NCBI RefSeq assembly: GCF_001509475.1
Contig: NZ_LLZG01000366.1
Location: forward strand, 1-56,265
Length of the DNA: 56,265 nt
Reading direction: 5' to 3'
From: Streptomyces regalis
Lineage (GTDB): Bacteria; Actinomycetota; Actinomycetes; Streptomycetales; Streptomycetaceae
Shown here: positions 1 to 11,075 of the stretch, in pieces
How positions within the stretch are numbered: the stretch's first letter is position 1
How the letters are laid out: each line of letters starts with the position of its first letter
Translations under genes and position numbers: made by a program
Notes under the pieces: model-generated
What the model saw: the letters and a program-made list of their open reading frames with translations, nothing else
Database searches by the model: none
Told to the model about the DNA's origin: nothing

Positions 1-252
1 CGTCTGCACGAGGTCGGCATCACGGTCAACCGCAACGCCGTCCCGAACGACCCGCGCCCGCCGATGGTGACGTCGGGCCTGCGCATCGGCACCCCGGCCC
101 TGGCCACCCGTGGCTTCCAGGCCGAGGACTTCGCCGAGGTCGCGGACGTCATCGCCGAGGCGCTCAAGCCGTCGTACGACGCCGAGTCCCTCAAGGCCCG
201 GGTCAAGGCACTGGCGGACAAGCACCCGCTGTACCCCGGTCTGAACAAGTAG
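1..252 (+). CDS. glyA: Serine hydroxymethyltransferase, C-terminal end (partial)
   Basis: Only the last 83 codons lie in the window and the frame is open from base 1. The residues match the end of Gly[19 protein letters not shown] (the substrate-binding segment with TSGLRIG), then the terminal helix ending HPLYPGLNK. GlyA is a cytosolic PLP enzyme that interconverts serine and glycine using tetrahydrofolate. The next gene downstream is L-serine dehydratase (sdaA), so the pair links serine/glycine exchange to serine breakdown. The identification is firm; the PLP lysine lies outside the window. Confidence 0.95.
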   Translation, partial: RLHEVGITVNRNAVPNDPRPPMVTSGLRIGTPALATRGFQAEDFAEVADVIAEALKPSYDAESLKARVKALADKHPLYPGLNK

Positions 253-261
253 TTCCTTTTC

Positions 262-303
262 GTGGGGTGTCCCGCACACTCGTAGGTGAGCGGGACACCC
301 CAC
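262..303. terminator. Hairpin between glyA and sdaA
   Basis: A perfect 14-bp stem (262-275 with 290-303) encloses a 14-base loop. It starts ten bases after the glyA stop and ends 35 bases before the sdaA start. There is no long T tract, as is usual for high-GC actinobacteria. It may terminate glyA transcription or reduce read-through into sdaA. Confidence 0.7.
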
Positions 304-337
304 CCCCTTGCACCACCCCCCGTATTGAGGAGTCCCC

Positions 338-1705
<1,368 letters not shown>

Positions 1706-1776
1706 CGGGACAGGCCCTGACCAGCGCGTTCGTATCTCTCAGCACTGTCGGGGCCTTCCCTTCTTACGCGGCGGAA

Positions 1777-1850
1777 AGTCCCTGGAATCTCCCTGGGACT
1801 GACGTGAAAGTCCCTGAAAAGTCCCTGGGAAGTCCCACGAAAACAGGCGT
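1777..1850 (+). repeat. AGTCCCTG repeats and AAAACAGGCGT motif (left arm)
   Basis: AGTCCCTG occurs at 1777-1784, 1809-1816 and 1820-1827, with degenerate copies near 1789 and 1831. The 21-base segment 1808-1828 (two AGTCCCTG units 11 bases apart) recurs exactly at 17526-17546. AAAACAGGCGT at 1840-1850 recurs at 17474-17484. If the element were circular, these motifs would flank the sdaA-end core on both sides, as integrase or excisionase arm sites do. That function is inferred. Confidence 0.6.
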
Positions 1851-1858
1851 CTGACCTG

Positions 1859-3973
<2,115 letters not shown>

Positions 3974-5130
3974 CTGGGCCAGCGAAAGCCGCGAGCGCGT
4001 CCGGGCTCGCGAAGTCCGCGAGGTCGCTGCCGATCACGGCGAGGAACTCGGCGCCCAGCAGTGGACCGATGCCGGGCATGCCGGCCAGGACCTCGGCCAG
4101 CTCGTGGGCCCGGAATCTGGCCTCGATGAGCCGGTCGATTTCGGCGACCTTCTCGTTCAGGGCTTGGACCCCCTGGCCGAGCGTCCGAACGAGCTGGGCG
4201 ATCACAGCCTCGCCAGGAACAGCGGTGTGCTGCCGCTCGGCGGCCTCCACTGCCTTCTTCGCCAACCCGTCCGGACCGCGGACTCCGCGAGTATGTAACC
4301 AACGGGTGAGTCGGGCGACCCCGAGACGCCGGAGGGCCGCGGGGGTCTGGTAGCCGACCAGCAGGACGAGTGGTCCGTCGTTGGTCAGCACCAACGCCCG
4401 TTCCAGAGCCCGGAACATGCCGGTCAGCGTGGAGCGAAGGCGGTTGACGGCCCGGGTGCGGTCGCGGACCAGGTCAGCGCGGCGGTTCGTCAGGAGCCGG
4501 AGCTCGATGATGGCCTCGTCGCTGGGCCGCAGCGACTGCAGGTCGCGACGGAGGCGGGCCTGGTCAGCGATGACCAGCGCGTCGCGGGCGTCGGTCTTGC
4601 CCTCACCGCGGTAGCCGTCACTGGCCCGGTTGGCCACACGGCCCGGAATGTAGAGGACTTCCTGACCGTGGTTGACCAGCAGGGCGAGTAACAGGGCGGG
4701 CTCACCGCCAGCCATGTCCACAGCCCAGGTCACCTGGTCGCCGAGGGCGAGTACGGCGTCAACGAGCTTGAGGAGATCCGGCTCGTCGTTGGCGACACGG
4801 CGGGAAAGCAGCCTTTCGCCACGTTCGTCGAGTACCAGGCAATGGTGGTGGGTCTTGCCGCTGTCGATGCCGGCCCAGATCCGGTTCATGGCGCTCCAGA
4901 TGTCGTGCGGGCGGTTGATGCCGCGGACGACCTCGCCGACATGGCCTTACACAGCGATCTTCCTCGCATTTCCCAATCTGCGGCCGGGTCGTCGTGGGAT
5001 GCCGGGCGGCCTAGCCACTCCAGCCACGAACGGCAGCCAACTAGAAGCCACACCCGGCACCCCTGGGCGGCCCAACCATACGAAGGGCTCGACCGTCCCG
5101 TCCCTGGAACGTAAGGCCAACTGAAGCACT
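3974..5130 (-). mobile_element. Truncated IS110-family element
   Basis: This covers a truncated transposase gene (3975-4889, minus strand) and the noncoding DNA upstream of it. Its 3' side is cut where it abuts the stop codon of the DAHP-synthase remnant, so the right end is lost. In the IS110 group the noncoding left end encodes the bridge (seeker) RNA; here that would be 4890 to about 5130. The outer boundary near 5130 is estimated from where composition changes to AT-richer DNA; I could not define the terminus. Confidence 0.65.
3975..4889 (-). pseudogene. IS110-family transposase, C-terminus deleted
   Basis: The ATG at 4889 begins MNRIWAGIDSGKTHHHCLVL, the RuvC-like DEDD domain (Asp9). 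VDMAGGEPALL, the GEGKTDARDALVIADQ block and a coiled central region follow. Then comes the start of the transposase_20 domain (LAGMPGIGPLLGAEFLAVIG, DALAAFAG). Homology stops right after LAAFAG; the remaining codons of the open frame are antisense of the DAHP synthase end. Intact relatives have about 400 residues, and the missing part holds the catalytic Ser. It should be inactive. Confidence 0.85.
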
Positions 5131-5388
5131 CAGTCACATTTCTCAGGCGTGACCAAAATGATCAAGAGATGGTAAAGGAAATGCCCGATACAGGCAAAGC
5201 CTCCTTGGGTGACATCGCTCAAATCCGGACACTCCGAAGGCGAAGAATCCATCTATATGTTACCTAAATGGACAAACCCGCAAATATTTGATCTTGATCA
5301 TTCCTGTGTGATCATGAAGGATCGCCGTGTTCATTTTTTGTTCATGCGGCGTTCAGTTCTGGTCAACTCTCAACGGGAGTGTCGAAAC
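5131..5388 (+). promoter_or_regulatory. AT-richer leader and likely promoter of the heptose operon
   Basis: There is no gene here. The stretch is clearly richer in A/T than its surroundings. It contains a spaced dyad: TGATCA at 5295-5300 and TGATCA at 5309-5314, separated by 8 bases and preceded by a partly matching TGATCT near 5289. The gmhA ribosome site (GGGAG) lies at 5375-5379. I infer that the operon promoter and an operator sit here; no exact -10/-35 pair could be assigned with confidence. Confidence 0.4.
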
Positions 5389-5982
5389 ATGTCAGAGGTA
5401 TCCAAATGCCTGCTCGAAGATTTCGCCGTGGAATTGATGGCATCCGTGTCCGCCGACACGCTCGAAATGCAGGATCTCGCTTTCGGCCTGCTGCGTGACG
5501 CGTATGATCGCGATTCCTCCGTTTTCGTCGTGGGCAACGGGGGCAGCGCCAGTAGCGCCTCACACTTCGTCTGCGACATCACCAAGAACGCAAAGCCTGA
5601 GCATGGGCGCGGTCTGCGTGCCACCTCCTTGACAGATATGTCGGTCCTGACTGCATATGCCAATGATGTTTCCTACGCAGAGGTTTTCAGCCGCCAGCTC
5701 GAATCACAGGCCAGGCCCGGTGACCTGCTCGTGGTGATCAGTGCGAGTGGTCGCTCGCCGAACATTGTTGAGGCCGTGAAGACGGCTCAGGCTCTCGGCA
5801 TGCGCAGCATTGGACTGCTCGGTCACGACGGCGGCACGGTAGGACACCAGGTGGATGTGGCCGTGCTCGCCGACAGCGCGGACCCTGGCATCATCGAGAC
5901 CGTTCATCTCGGCATGTGTCACGCGTTCACGCGCGCACTGAGGCAGCACACGGCGTCCGTTCCTGAGCTGGCCTCTGTTTGA
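5389..5982 (+). CDS. gmhA: Phosphoheptose (sedoheptulose-7-phosphate) isomerase, SIS domain
   Basis: A 197-residue SIS-domain protein, the usual GmhA length. It should convert D-sedoheptulose 7-phosphate to D-glycero-D-manno-heptose 7-phosphate, the first step of NDP-heptose synthesis. The phosphosugar-binding loop GNGGSASSASH is at residues 49-59. A second SIS signature (VVISASGRSPN) and the C-terminal TVHLGMCHAF helix with the conserved His follow. I chose the ATG at 5389, with GGGAG about ten bases upstream, rather than an in-frame codon at 5209. It heads an operon with gmhB, hddC and hddA, which settles its role. Confidence 0.9.
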   Translation: MSEVSKCLLEDFAVELMASVSADTLEMQDLAFGLLRDAYDRDSSVFVVGNGGSASSASHFVCDITKNAKPEHGRGLRATSLTDMSVLTAYANDVSYAEVFSRQLESQARPGDLLVVISASGRSPNIVEAVKTAQALGMRSIGLLGHDGGTVGHQVDVAVLADSADPGIIETVHLGMCHAFTRALRQHTASVPELASV

Positions 5983-6521
5983 AGCCGCTCAAGGCCGTTC
6001 TCCTTGACCGCGATGGGGTCCTCAACGTGAATCGGCAAGGCCATGTCCTCAGCCTGGCCGACTGGGAGTGGCTCCCGCAGGCGCTCCGCGCCTGCCGACG
6101 CCTGAGCGCTGCGGGACTGCGCCTCGCGGTCGTCACCAATCAAGCGGTCGTGGGGCGGGGCGTACTCGCCGAGGAGCAACTGCACGCCATCCATCGGCGC
6201 ATGAAGGACGACCTCCTGACTGCCGGAGTTGCGGTCGACGAGGTCTGGTACTGCCCGCACGAAGCGACCGCCGGCTGTGCCTGTCGAAAGCCCGAGCCCG
6301 GACTACTGCTGCGCGCGCTGGCGTCCTTGGACGTCGGGCCGCACGAGGCCGTGATGGTGGGCGATCACAAGAGCGACCTGCTGGCCGCAGCCGCTGCCGG
6401 AGTCGCTTCGGTGCATGTGCGCACGGGGCGGGGAGCACCGCCGACGGGGGACATCCGCGGATATATCGGCTCGGTCCCTGACCTTGATGCAGCAGCCGTA
6501 CTGCTGGCTGCCCTCGCGTAA
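5979..6521 (+). CDS. gmhB: D-glycero-D-manno-heptose 1,7-bisphosphate 7-phosphatase (HAD family)
   Basis: A 180-residue HAD-family histidinol-phosphatase-like phosphatase that removes the 7-phosphate from heptose 1,7-bisphosphate. The nucleophile motif LLDRDGVLN has Asp10 and Asp12. A Cys/His cluster (CPHEATAGCACRKPEPG) matches the structural zinc loop of GmhB, and MVGDHKSDLLAA is HAD motif IV. The TTG start at 5979 overlaps the gmhA stop (TTGA), implying translational coupling. The anomer specificity (alpha or beta) cannot be read from sequence, but the neighbouring hddA/hddC suggest the alpha (GDP-heptose) branch. Confidence 0.9.
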   Translation: MKPLKAVLLDRDGVLNVNRQGHVLSLADWEWLPQALRACRRLSAAGLRLAVVTNQAVVGRGVLAEEQLHAIHRRMKDDLLTAGVAVDEVWYCPHEATAGCACRKPEPGLLLRALASLDVGPHEAVMVGDHKSDLLAAAAAGVASVHVRTGRGAPPTGDIRGYIGSVPDLDAAAVLLAALA

Positions 6522-6598
6522 CGGCGTCGGCTATACGGCGCGGCATCCGGCCGACGGATCTCTTCTTACTGTTCGCAATGAAAAAAGACGGGGGTGGC

Positions 6599-7303
6599 AT
6601 GTCTCAAGTGCCGATTCAAGTGGTGGTGTTGGCCGGTGGCAGGGCGACGCGATTGGGGAACCTGGCGCGCGCAACGCCCAAGGTATTGCAGTCCGTGGCC
6701 GGGCGGCCCTTCCTGGACCTCATGCTGACACCCCTCATCGAGCAAGGGTTTCGGCGTTTTCACTTCTGTCTGGGGCACCTCGCCGATCGCGTCCTCCAAC
6801 ACCTGGCGGACAGCCACGCGTCCATGGAAGCCACCACAACAGTCGAAACGTGTGCCCGCGGAACAGCCGGCGCCTTGGTGAATGCCCTGGACAGCCTCGA
6901 CGACACGTTCTTGATCATCCTCGGCGACACCTACGCACCACTGGACTACACGGCGTTGGTCGATCAACTGCCACCCGATGCCGATGCGTTGGTGGCCGTC
7001 ACGCAGTCCATCCCGGATGTCATGGCGAACATGGGGCTGCGTGACGGGCGAATCATCGAATACGACAAGTCGAACGGCGTGTCCAACGGTTACATCGACA
7101 CCGGTATTGCGGTGGTACGGCGCAGCGCGATCGAGCGGTTCGCTCCCGCACAGGGCGAGAGCGATCTGGGGATCGTGTTCCGTTCACTCATCCAGCGCGG
7201 CCGCCTAGCTGGTGTGGATGTCGCCTCTCCCTGCTTCGACATAGGGACACCCAAGCGGCTTGGAACTCTTGAAGACTATGTGAGAGTGCACAGTTCATGC
7301 TGA
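6599..7303 (+). CDS. hddC: Heptose-1-phosphate nucleotidyltransferase (HddC-like)
   Basis: A 234-residue sugar-nucleotide pyrophosphorylase. The nucleotide-binding signature VVLAGGRATRLGNLARATPK begins at about residue 9, and FLIILGDTYA contains the metal-binding Asp. It should load heptose 1-phosphate with a nucleoside monophosphate (GMP in the HddC family, inferred). Two in-frame ATGs exist; I prefer 6599 because GGGGGTGG sits directly before it. The gene overlaps hddA by seven bases. It could act on another sugar phosphate, but the operon makes heptose by far the likeliest. Confidence 0.85.
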   Translation: MSQVPIQVVVLAGGRATRLGNLARATPKVLQSVAGRPFLDLMLTPLIEQGFRRFHFCLGHLADRVLQHLADSHASMEATTTVETCARGTAGALVNALDSLDDTFLIILGDTYAPLDYTALVDQLPPDADALVAVTQSIPDVMANMGLRDGRIIEYDKSNGVSNGYIDTGIAVVRRSAIERFAPAQGESDLGIVFRSLIQRGRLAGVDVASPCFDIGTPKRLGTLEDYVRVHSSC

Positions 7304-8289
7304 TAAGCAGCGCACCCCTGAGGATCTCCTTGGCGGGAGGAGGAACCGACCTCCCCAGCTACGCCCGCCTGCACGAGGGCGTCGTCCTGGGAGCGGCGAT
7401 CGATCGGAGAGTAGCCGTCGTCGCCTCCACCTCGCGGACCACCGCGGCAACACGCGGTGCAGCCAGAGCGTGTCTGGACCAGTGCTGCCGGACCGCTGAC
7501 CTGCCTGCCGTGGCAAATCCATACGCGCGGGCGGCCCTGGAACGGTACTGGGATCGGAATCCCCTGGAGATCGCCTCCATGGGCGACGTTCCACCGGGTA
7601 CGGGCATGGGCAGTTCCGCAGCCTTCTGTGTCGCGATGGTGGGAGCGCTGTCTCCCCGGTCCGTCACCACACCGGTGCAGTTGGCCGAGGCTGCGGCGCA
7701 GATCGAAATGGGAGCTCTGGGGCGTCCCGTCGGCGGCCAGGACCACTACCTCTCGGCCTTGGGCGGGTTCCGCCTCATGCGGTTCCGCCGGGACGGCTCG
7801 ACCGAGGTCGAGTCCGTCGAGGTGTCCGCCCGGACCCGGGCACGGCTCGACAAGGAACTGATGCTGTTCTACAGCGGTGTCACCAGGGACGCCGCAGTGA
7901 TCCTCGCCGCCCAGGACAGCCACTCACGCGCCGAGAACGGCGACGTGCTGGAGCGGCTGCACGGCATCAAGGCCCTGACCACAGACATGCTGCAGGCGCT
8001 GACGAGCGGTGACTGCGATGCGGTGGGGTCCATCCTCCATACGCATTGGGAGCTCAAACAAGGGCTGAGCTCGAAGGTGTCGCTCAGCCGGATCGACACC
8101 TTCTACGCCGAGGCACGGGCCGCGGGGGCCACGGGCGGAAAGCTGCTCGGCGCCGGCGGAGGAGGTTACGTCCTGCTCCATGTGCCAGAAGCTGGACAGG
8201 CCGATGTACGCGCCCTGGCGCAGGCCCACTCCTTCATCGAGGAGCCCTTCCGCTTCGAACTGGCAGGACACCGGATCTCCCAGCCCTGA
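7297..8289 (+). CDS. hddA: D-glycero-D-manno-heptose 7-phosphate kinase (GHMP family)
   Basis: A 330-residue GHMP kinase predicted to phosphorylate heptose 7-phosphate at C1. The N-terminus ISSAPLRISLAGGGTDLPSY is typical of HddA/fucokinase-type enzymes. The ATP loop PPGTGMGSSAAFCVAM lies near residue 100, and the third GHMP motif KLLGAGGGGYVLL is near the C-terminus. With GmhA, GmhB and HddC it completes a four-enzyme route from sedoheptulose 7-phosphate to NDP-D-glycero-alpha-D-manno-heptose. The gene starts inside the end of hddC, implying coupling. Confidence 0.9.
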   Translation: MLISSAPLRISLAGGGTDLPSYARLHEGVVLGAAIDRRVAVVASTSRTTAATRGAARACLDQCCRTADLPAVANPYARAALERYWDRNPLEIASMGDVPPGTGMGSSAAFCVAMVGALSPRSVTTPVQLAEAAAQIEMGALGRPVGGQDHYLSALGGFRLMRFRRDGSTEVESVEVSARTRARLDKELMLFYSGVTRDAAVILAAQDSHSRAENGDVLERLHGIKALTTDMLQALTSGDCDAVGSILHTHWELKQGLSSKVSLSRIDTFYAEARAAGATGGKLLGAGGGGYVLLHVPEAGQADVRALAQAHSFIEEPFRFELAGHRISQP

Positions 8290-8343
8290 ACGCCCCGCAT
8301 CCCCGACATCAACGCGAACCGCCCCACACATGGAGAGCAACCC

Positions 8344-9294
8344 ATGCCCCACACCCCTGCGCCCACTCTGGTCACCGGCGGTGCCGGCTTCATCGGCTCG
8401 TCGCTCGTCAGAGCGCTCCTCGACCAGGGCCACGTCGTCTCGGTAGTGGACCAGATTCCATGGAGCCGAGCAGAGCGCCTGCACGAACTCGCCACGCCTG
8501 GCCAACTCACTTATTACCAGGCGGACATACGCGATGCCGAGCAGCTGCGCACGTTCGCACCCGACCACAAAGTCATCTACCACCTGTCGTCCAACACCGA
8601 GAATCGTGCGGACCGCGCTGCTCGCACTGCGGACTTCGACATCACCACGGGCGGTACTGTCGCACTCTTGGAGGCCCTGGTCGGGCACACCGGCACCACT
8701 GTGGTCCTGACGTCAAGTCAGCTTGTGTACGGGCGGGCCCTCGACTCCACGCTTCTGGACGAAGAGACCACCGTGCCCCGCCCCACGAGCCGCTTCGCCG
8801 CCGGCAAGCTCGCCGCCGAGGCGTTCCTGCGCGCGTACGGCGACGAGCTCGGTCTGCGGACCGCCGTGTGCCGTCTGTCGAACATCATCGGCGGACAGAT
8901 GCGACGCGGCATCGTCTACGACTTCGTCCAAAGGCTGGCCGACGACCCGCACACCATCACGGTGCTGGGGGACGGTCGGCAGGATCGCAGTTACCTCCAC
9001 ATCGACGACTGCGTGAGCGCGCTGATGACCGCCGCAGCCAGCGCCGACGCGAACTGCCCGGTGTTCAACGTCTCCAACCTCGACACCACGACCGCTGCCC
9101 AGGTCGCGCAGATCGTCGCGGAGGAGTTTCCCCACGGCCACCCCGCCATCTCATACACCGGCGGCGAGCGCGGCTGGAAGGGCGACATTCCCGTCCTGCG
9201 GGTCCGCCCGAACGCTCTCACCGACCGCGGTTGGAGCCCCATTCACTCGTCGAACGATGCTGTCCGCGTCACGGCCAAGTCCCTCTTCGCCTGA
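8344..9294 (+). CDS. NAD-dependent epimerase/dehydratase (extended SDR) with Tyr-to-Phe substitution
   Basis: A 316-residue extended SDR. The Rossmann motif TGGAGFIGS is at residues 11-19. The catalytic region reads TSSQLVYG followed by SRFAAGKLAAE: the usual YxxxK is FxxxK (Phe151, Lys155; codon TTC at 8794-8796). It probably modifies the NDP-heptose made by the preceding genes (epimerase, dehydratase or reductase-type chemistry). Loss of the Tyr means a changed proton-transfer mechanism or an enzyme without classical activity. The C-terminal substrate domain looks full length. The exact reaction is unknown. Confidence 0.8.
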   Translation: MPHTPAPTLVTGGAGFIGSSLVRALLDQGHVVSVVDQIPWSRAERLHELATPGQLTYYQADIRDAEQLRTFAPDHKVIYHLSSNTENRADRAARTADFDITTGGTVALLEALVGHTGTTVVLTSSQLVYGRALDSTLLDEETTVPRPTSRFAAGKLAAEAFLRAYGDELGLRTAVCRLSNIIGGQMRRGIVYDFVQRLADDPHTITVLGDGRQDRSYLHIDDCVSALMTAAASADANCPVFNVSNLDTTTAAQVAQIVAEEFPHGHPAISYTGGERGWKGDIPVLRVRPNALTDRGWSPIHSSNDAVRVTAKSLFA

Positions 9295-9330
9295 TCGCCT
9301 GCCCACACCCTCGTAGCATCTGGAGCTCCT

Positions 9331-9933
9331 TTGCCGTCCGACCACGCCGTCCCTGCCAGCCCTTCTCACCTTCCCGTCGACCGCTGGCAGACCGGTACCA
9401 GCACGAACGTGTACTCCAGCAGATGGGTGTCGCTCGATCTCGTCGACGTCATGCCGCCCAACGGCCGGCAGTACCAGCACCACGTGATCGCCGTGCCGCC
9501 TGCCGTCGCCGTCGTACTGGTCCATCCGAAGCACGGTGTGCTGCTCTTGCACCGGCATCGCTTCATCACCGACACCGTCGGCTTCGAAGTGCCGGCCGGC
9601 GGGATCGATCCCGGCGAGACCGTCGAGGAGGCCGCGGCGCGCGAAGTCCTGGAGGAGACCGGCTGGAAGGTCACCACCACGCGCCACTTCTACACGGGCA
9701 ACGCCTCCGACGGTGTGAGCACGCAGCAGTTCCACTTCGTCCTCGCCCGTGCCGCCGAGTACGTGGGGGAACCCGTCGACGCCCATGAGTCCAGCACGCG
9801 CCAGTGGTTCCCCCCCAGTGGTCTGGCTGAGCTCCTCAGGACAGGGCAGGTTCCCGGGTGCCTCAGCTCGGTGGCTCTCCTCTATGCCCTGCAGTTCGAT
9901 CTGCTCGGAGGCACGGGGAGCGGGCAGCGATGA
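9331..9933 (+). CDS. Nudix hydrolase
   Basis: A 200-residue Nudix protein starting at TTG 9331, with GGAG seven bases upstream. The Nudix box begins at Gly90 (GGIDPGETVEEAAAREVLEE) and carries the expected Glu96, Arg104-Glu105 and Glu108-Glu109. Overall it resembles ADP-ribose/ADP-sugar pyrophosphatases (HRFITDTVGFEVPAG). In this operon it may hydrolyse a nucleotide-heptose intermediate to heptose 1-phosphate, or act as a housekeeping enzyme. Its stop overlaps the start of the ATP-grasp gene (ATGA). Confidence 0.85.
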   Translation: MPSDHAVPASPSHLPVDRWQTGTSTNVYSSRWVSLDLVDVMPPNGRQYQHHVIAVPPAVAVVLVHPKHGVLLLHRHRFITDTVGFEVPAGGIDPGETVEEAAAREVLEETGWKVTTTRHFYTGNASDGVSTQQFHFVLARAAEYVGEPVDAHESSTRQWFPPSGLAELLRTGQVPGCLSSVALLYALQFDLLGGTGSGQR

Positions 9934-11075
9934 GCCCGGCGTTCCTGGCGACGCGGCCCGATCGGACGGACCTGATCGAGTCCGCCGGCACGGCCTTGAA
10001 TCTGGGCATGCCGCAGATGCTCTTCGCCAAGCAGGACGGCGTCTCCTCCAGCTCGGCGGAACGACGGGCCGAAGCCCTCCGAGCGTTGCAGAGCGGAGGG
10101 GCGAAAGTGCTCCTCAACACTGCTGGCTACGACATCGAAGCCGTACGAGATGCCGAACTCGCCCTGGCCTGCAGGGACTTCGACGTCGTGTACGTCGGCC
10201 AGAACGTGCGCACGGCCCGTCTGTGCATGGACAAGGGCAGGACCCGAAACGTCCTCGCGGCAGCCGGAGTCCGCGTAGCGGCTGGTGAGTCCCACCGCAC
10301 TGCGGAGAGCCTCACCGAAGCACTGAGCAGGGCGAAACGCCCGTCCTATCTCAAGCCCGACATTGGTGCCTCAGGTGAATTCAATCTGGTGGTGCACCCC
10401 GGCGAAATATTCGATGCCGCAGGGCTGCCCTTTCCGGTCCTGCGGGAAGACCTCCTGTCCGGGACCGAGATATCGGTGGACGTGATCTCTGACATGCGCG
10501 GAGACATCGCGTACCCGCCGATCCACAAGGGGCGTCTTGGCACTGTGCCCGAGCACCCCCGCAGCAAATTGAAGATCTGTCCATACCCCTGGAGCGCTGC
10601 CGATCACGATTCGATCCTGCGCACAGCGATCGCCGCTGCTCGGGCGGTGGGGAGCACCGCCGTCGCCAATGTGGATCTGGTGCTGCACGACGATGGAACG
10701 CTAACCGTGCTTGAGATCAACGCCAGATTCTCGGGATCCACTCGGATGCTGGCCACCGCCACATCGGTAAACCCCTACGAATTGCTGCTTGCGGGCGCTG
10801 TGACGGGCCACCGCCATTCTGGAAACATCGACACCGAGAGGACCGTACTGGAATTCCCGGGGTTCACCACTCCCGCACGAGTTCCCGACTTCGCGCGATT
10901 CACACCGTCATCGGCGCGGCACCCCTGGGCAGGCTCCGTCTCGTTGACCCTCGTCCCGTCCACTTCCGGACCTGAACTGAGCCGATTCATCGAGGACTGC
11001 GGCGCTCAGCGCTTCCTCGGAGACATCATGGCCGCTTCCGAGGAAAAAAACCAGCGTCGGCGGGTGCGCGCATGA
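9930..11075 (+). CDS. ATP-grasp ligase 1
   Basis: A 381-residue ATP-grasp protein (carbamoyl-phosphate-synthase-L / PylC-like fold) expected to form an amide or peptide bond through an acyl-phosphate. A pre-ATP-grasp domain ends near DVVYVGQNVRTARLCMDK. The ATP-binding segment includes PSYLKPDIGASGEFNLVV, and the metal site is TVLEINARFSGST near residue 265. The ATG at 9930 overlaps the Nudix stop and is preferred over an earlier in-frame codon. The substrate is unknown; a second ATP-grasp enzyme ends the operon, so two condensations are plausible. Confidence 0.85.
   Translation: MSPAFLATRPDRTDLIESAGTALNLGMPQMLFAKQDGVSSSSAERRAEALRALQSGGAKVLLNTAGYDIEAVRDAELALACRDFDVVYVGQNVRTARLCMDKGRTRNVLAAAGVRVAAGESHRTAESLTEALSRAKRPSYLKPDIGASGEFNLVVHPGEIFDAAGLPFPVLREDLLSGTEISVDVISDMRGDIAYPPIHKGRLGTVPEHPRSKLKICPYPWSAADHDSILRTAIAAARAVGSTAVANVDLVLHDDGTLTVLEINARFSGSTRMLATATSVNPYELLLAGAVTGHRHSGNIDTERTVLEFPGFTTPARVPDFARFTPSSARHPWAGSVSLTLVPSTSGPELSRFIEDCGAQRFLGDIMAASEEKNQRRRVRA

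Noticed and set aside
1777..1838. AGTCCCTG repeats as a CRISPR array
   Set aside because: Units are only 8 bases with no unique spacers and no cas genes nearby.
5389..8289. Heptose genes as lipopolysaccharide core synthesis
   Set aside because: The host is Gram-positive and no LPS genes are present; the link to ligases and an exporter favours a metabolite.
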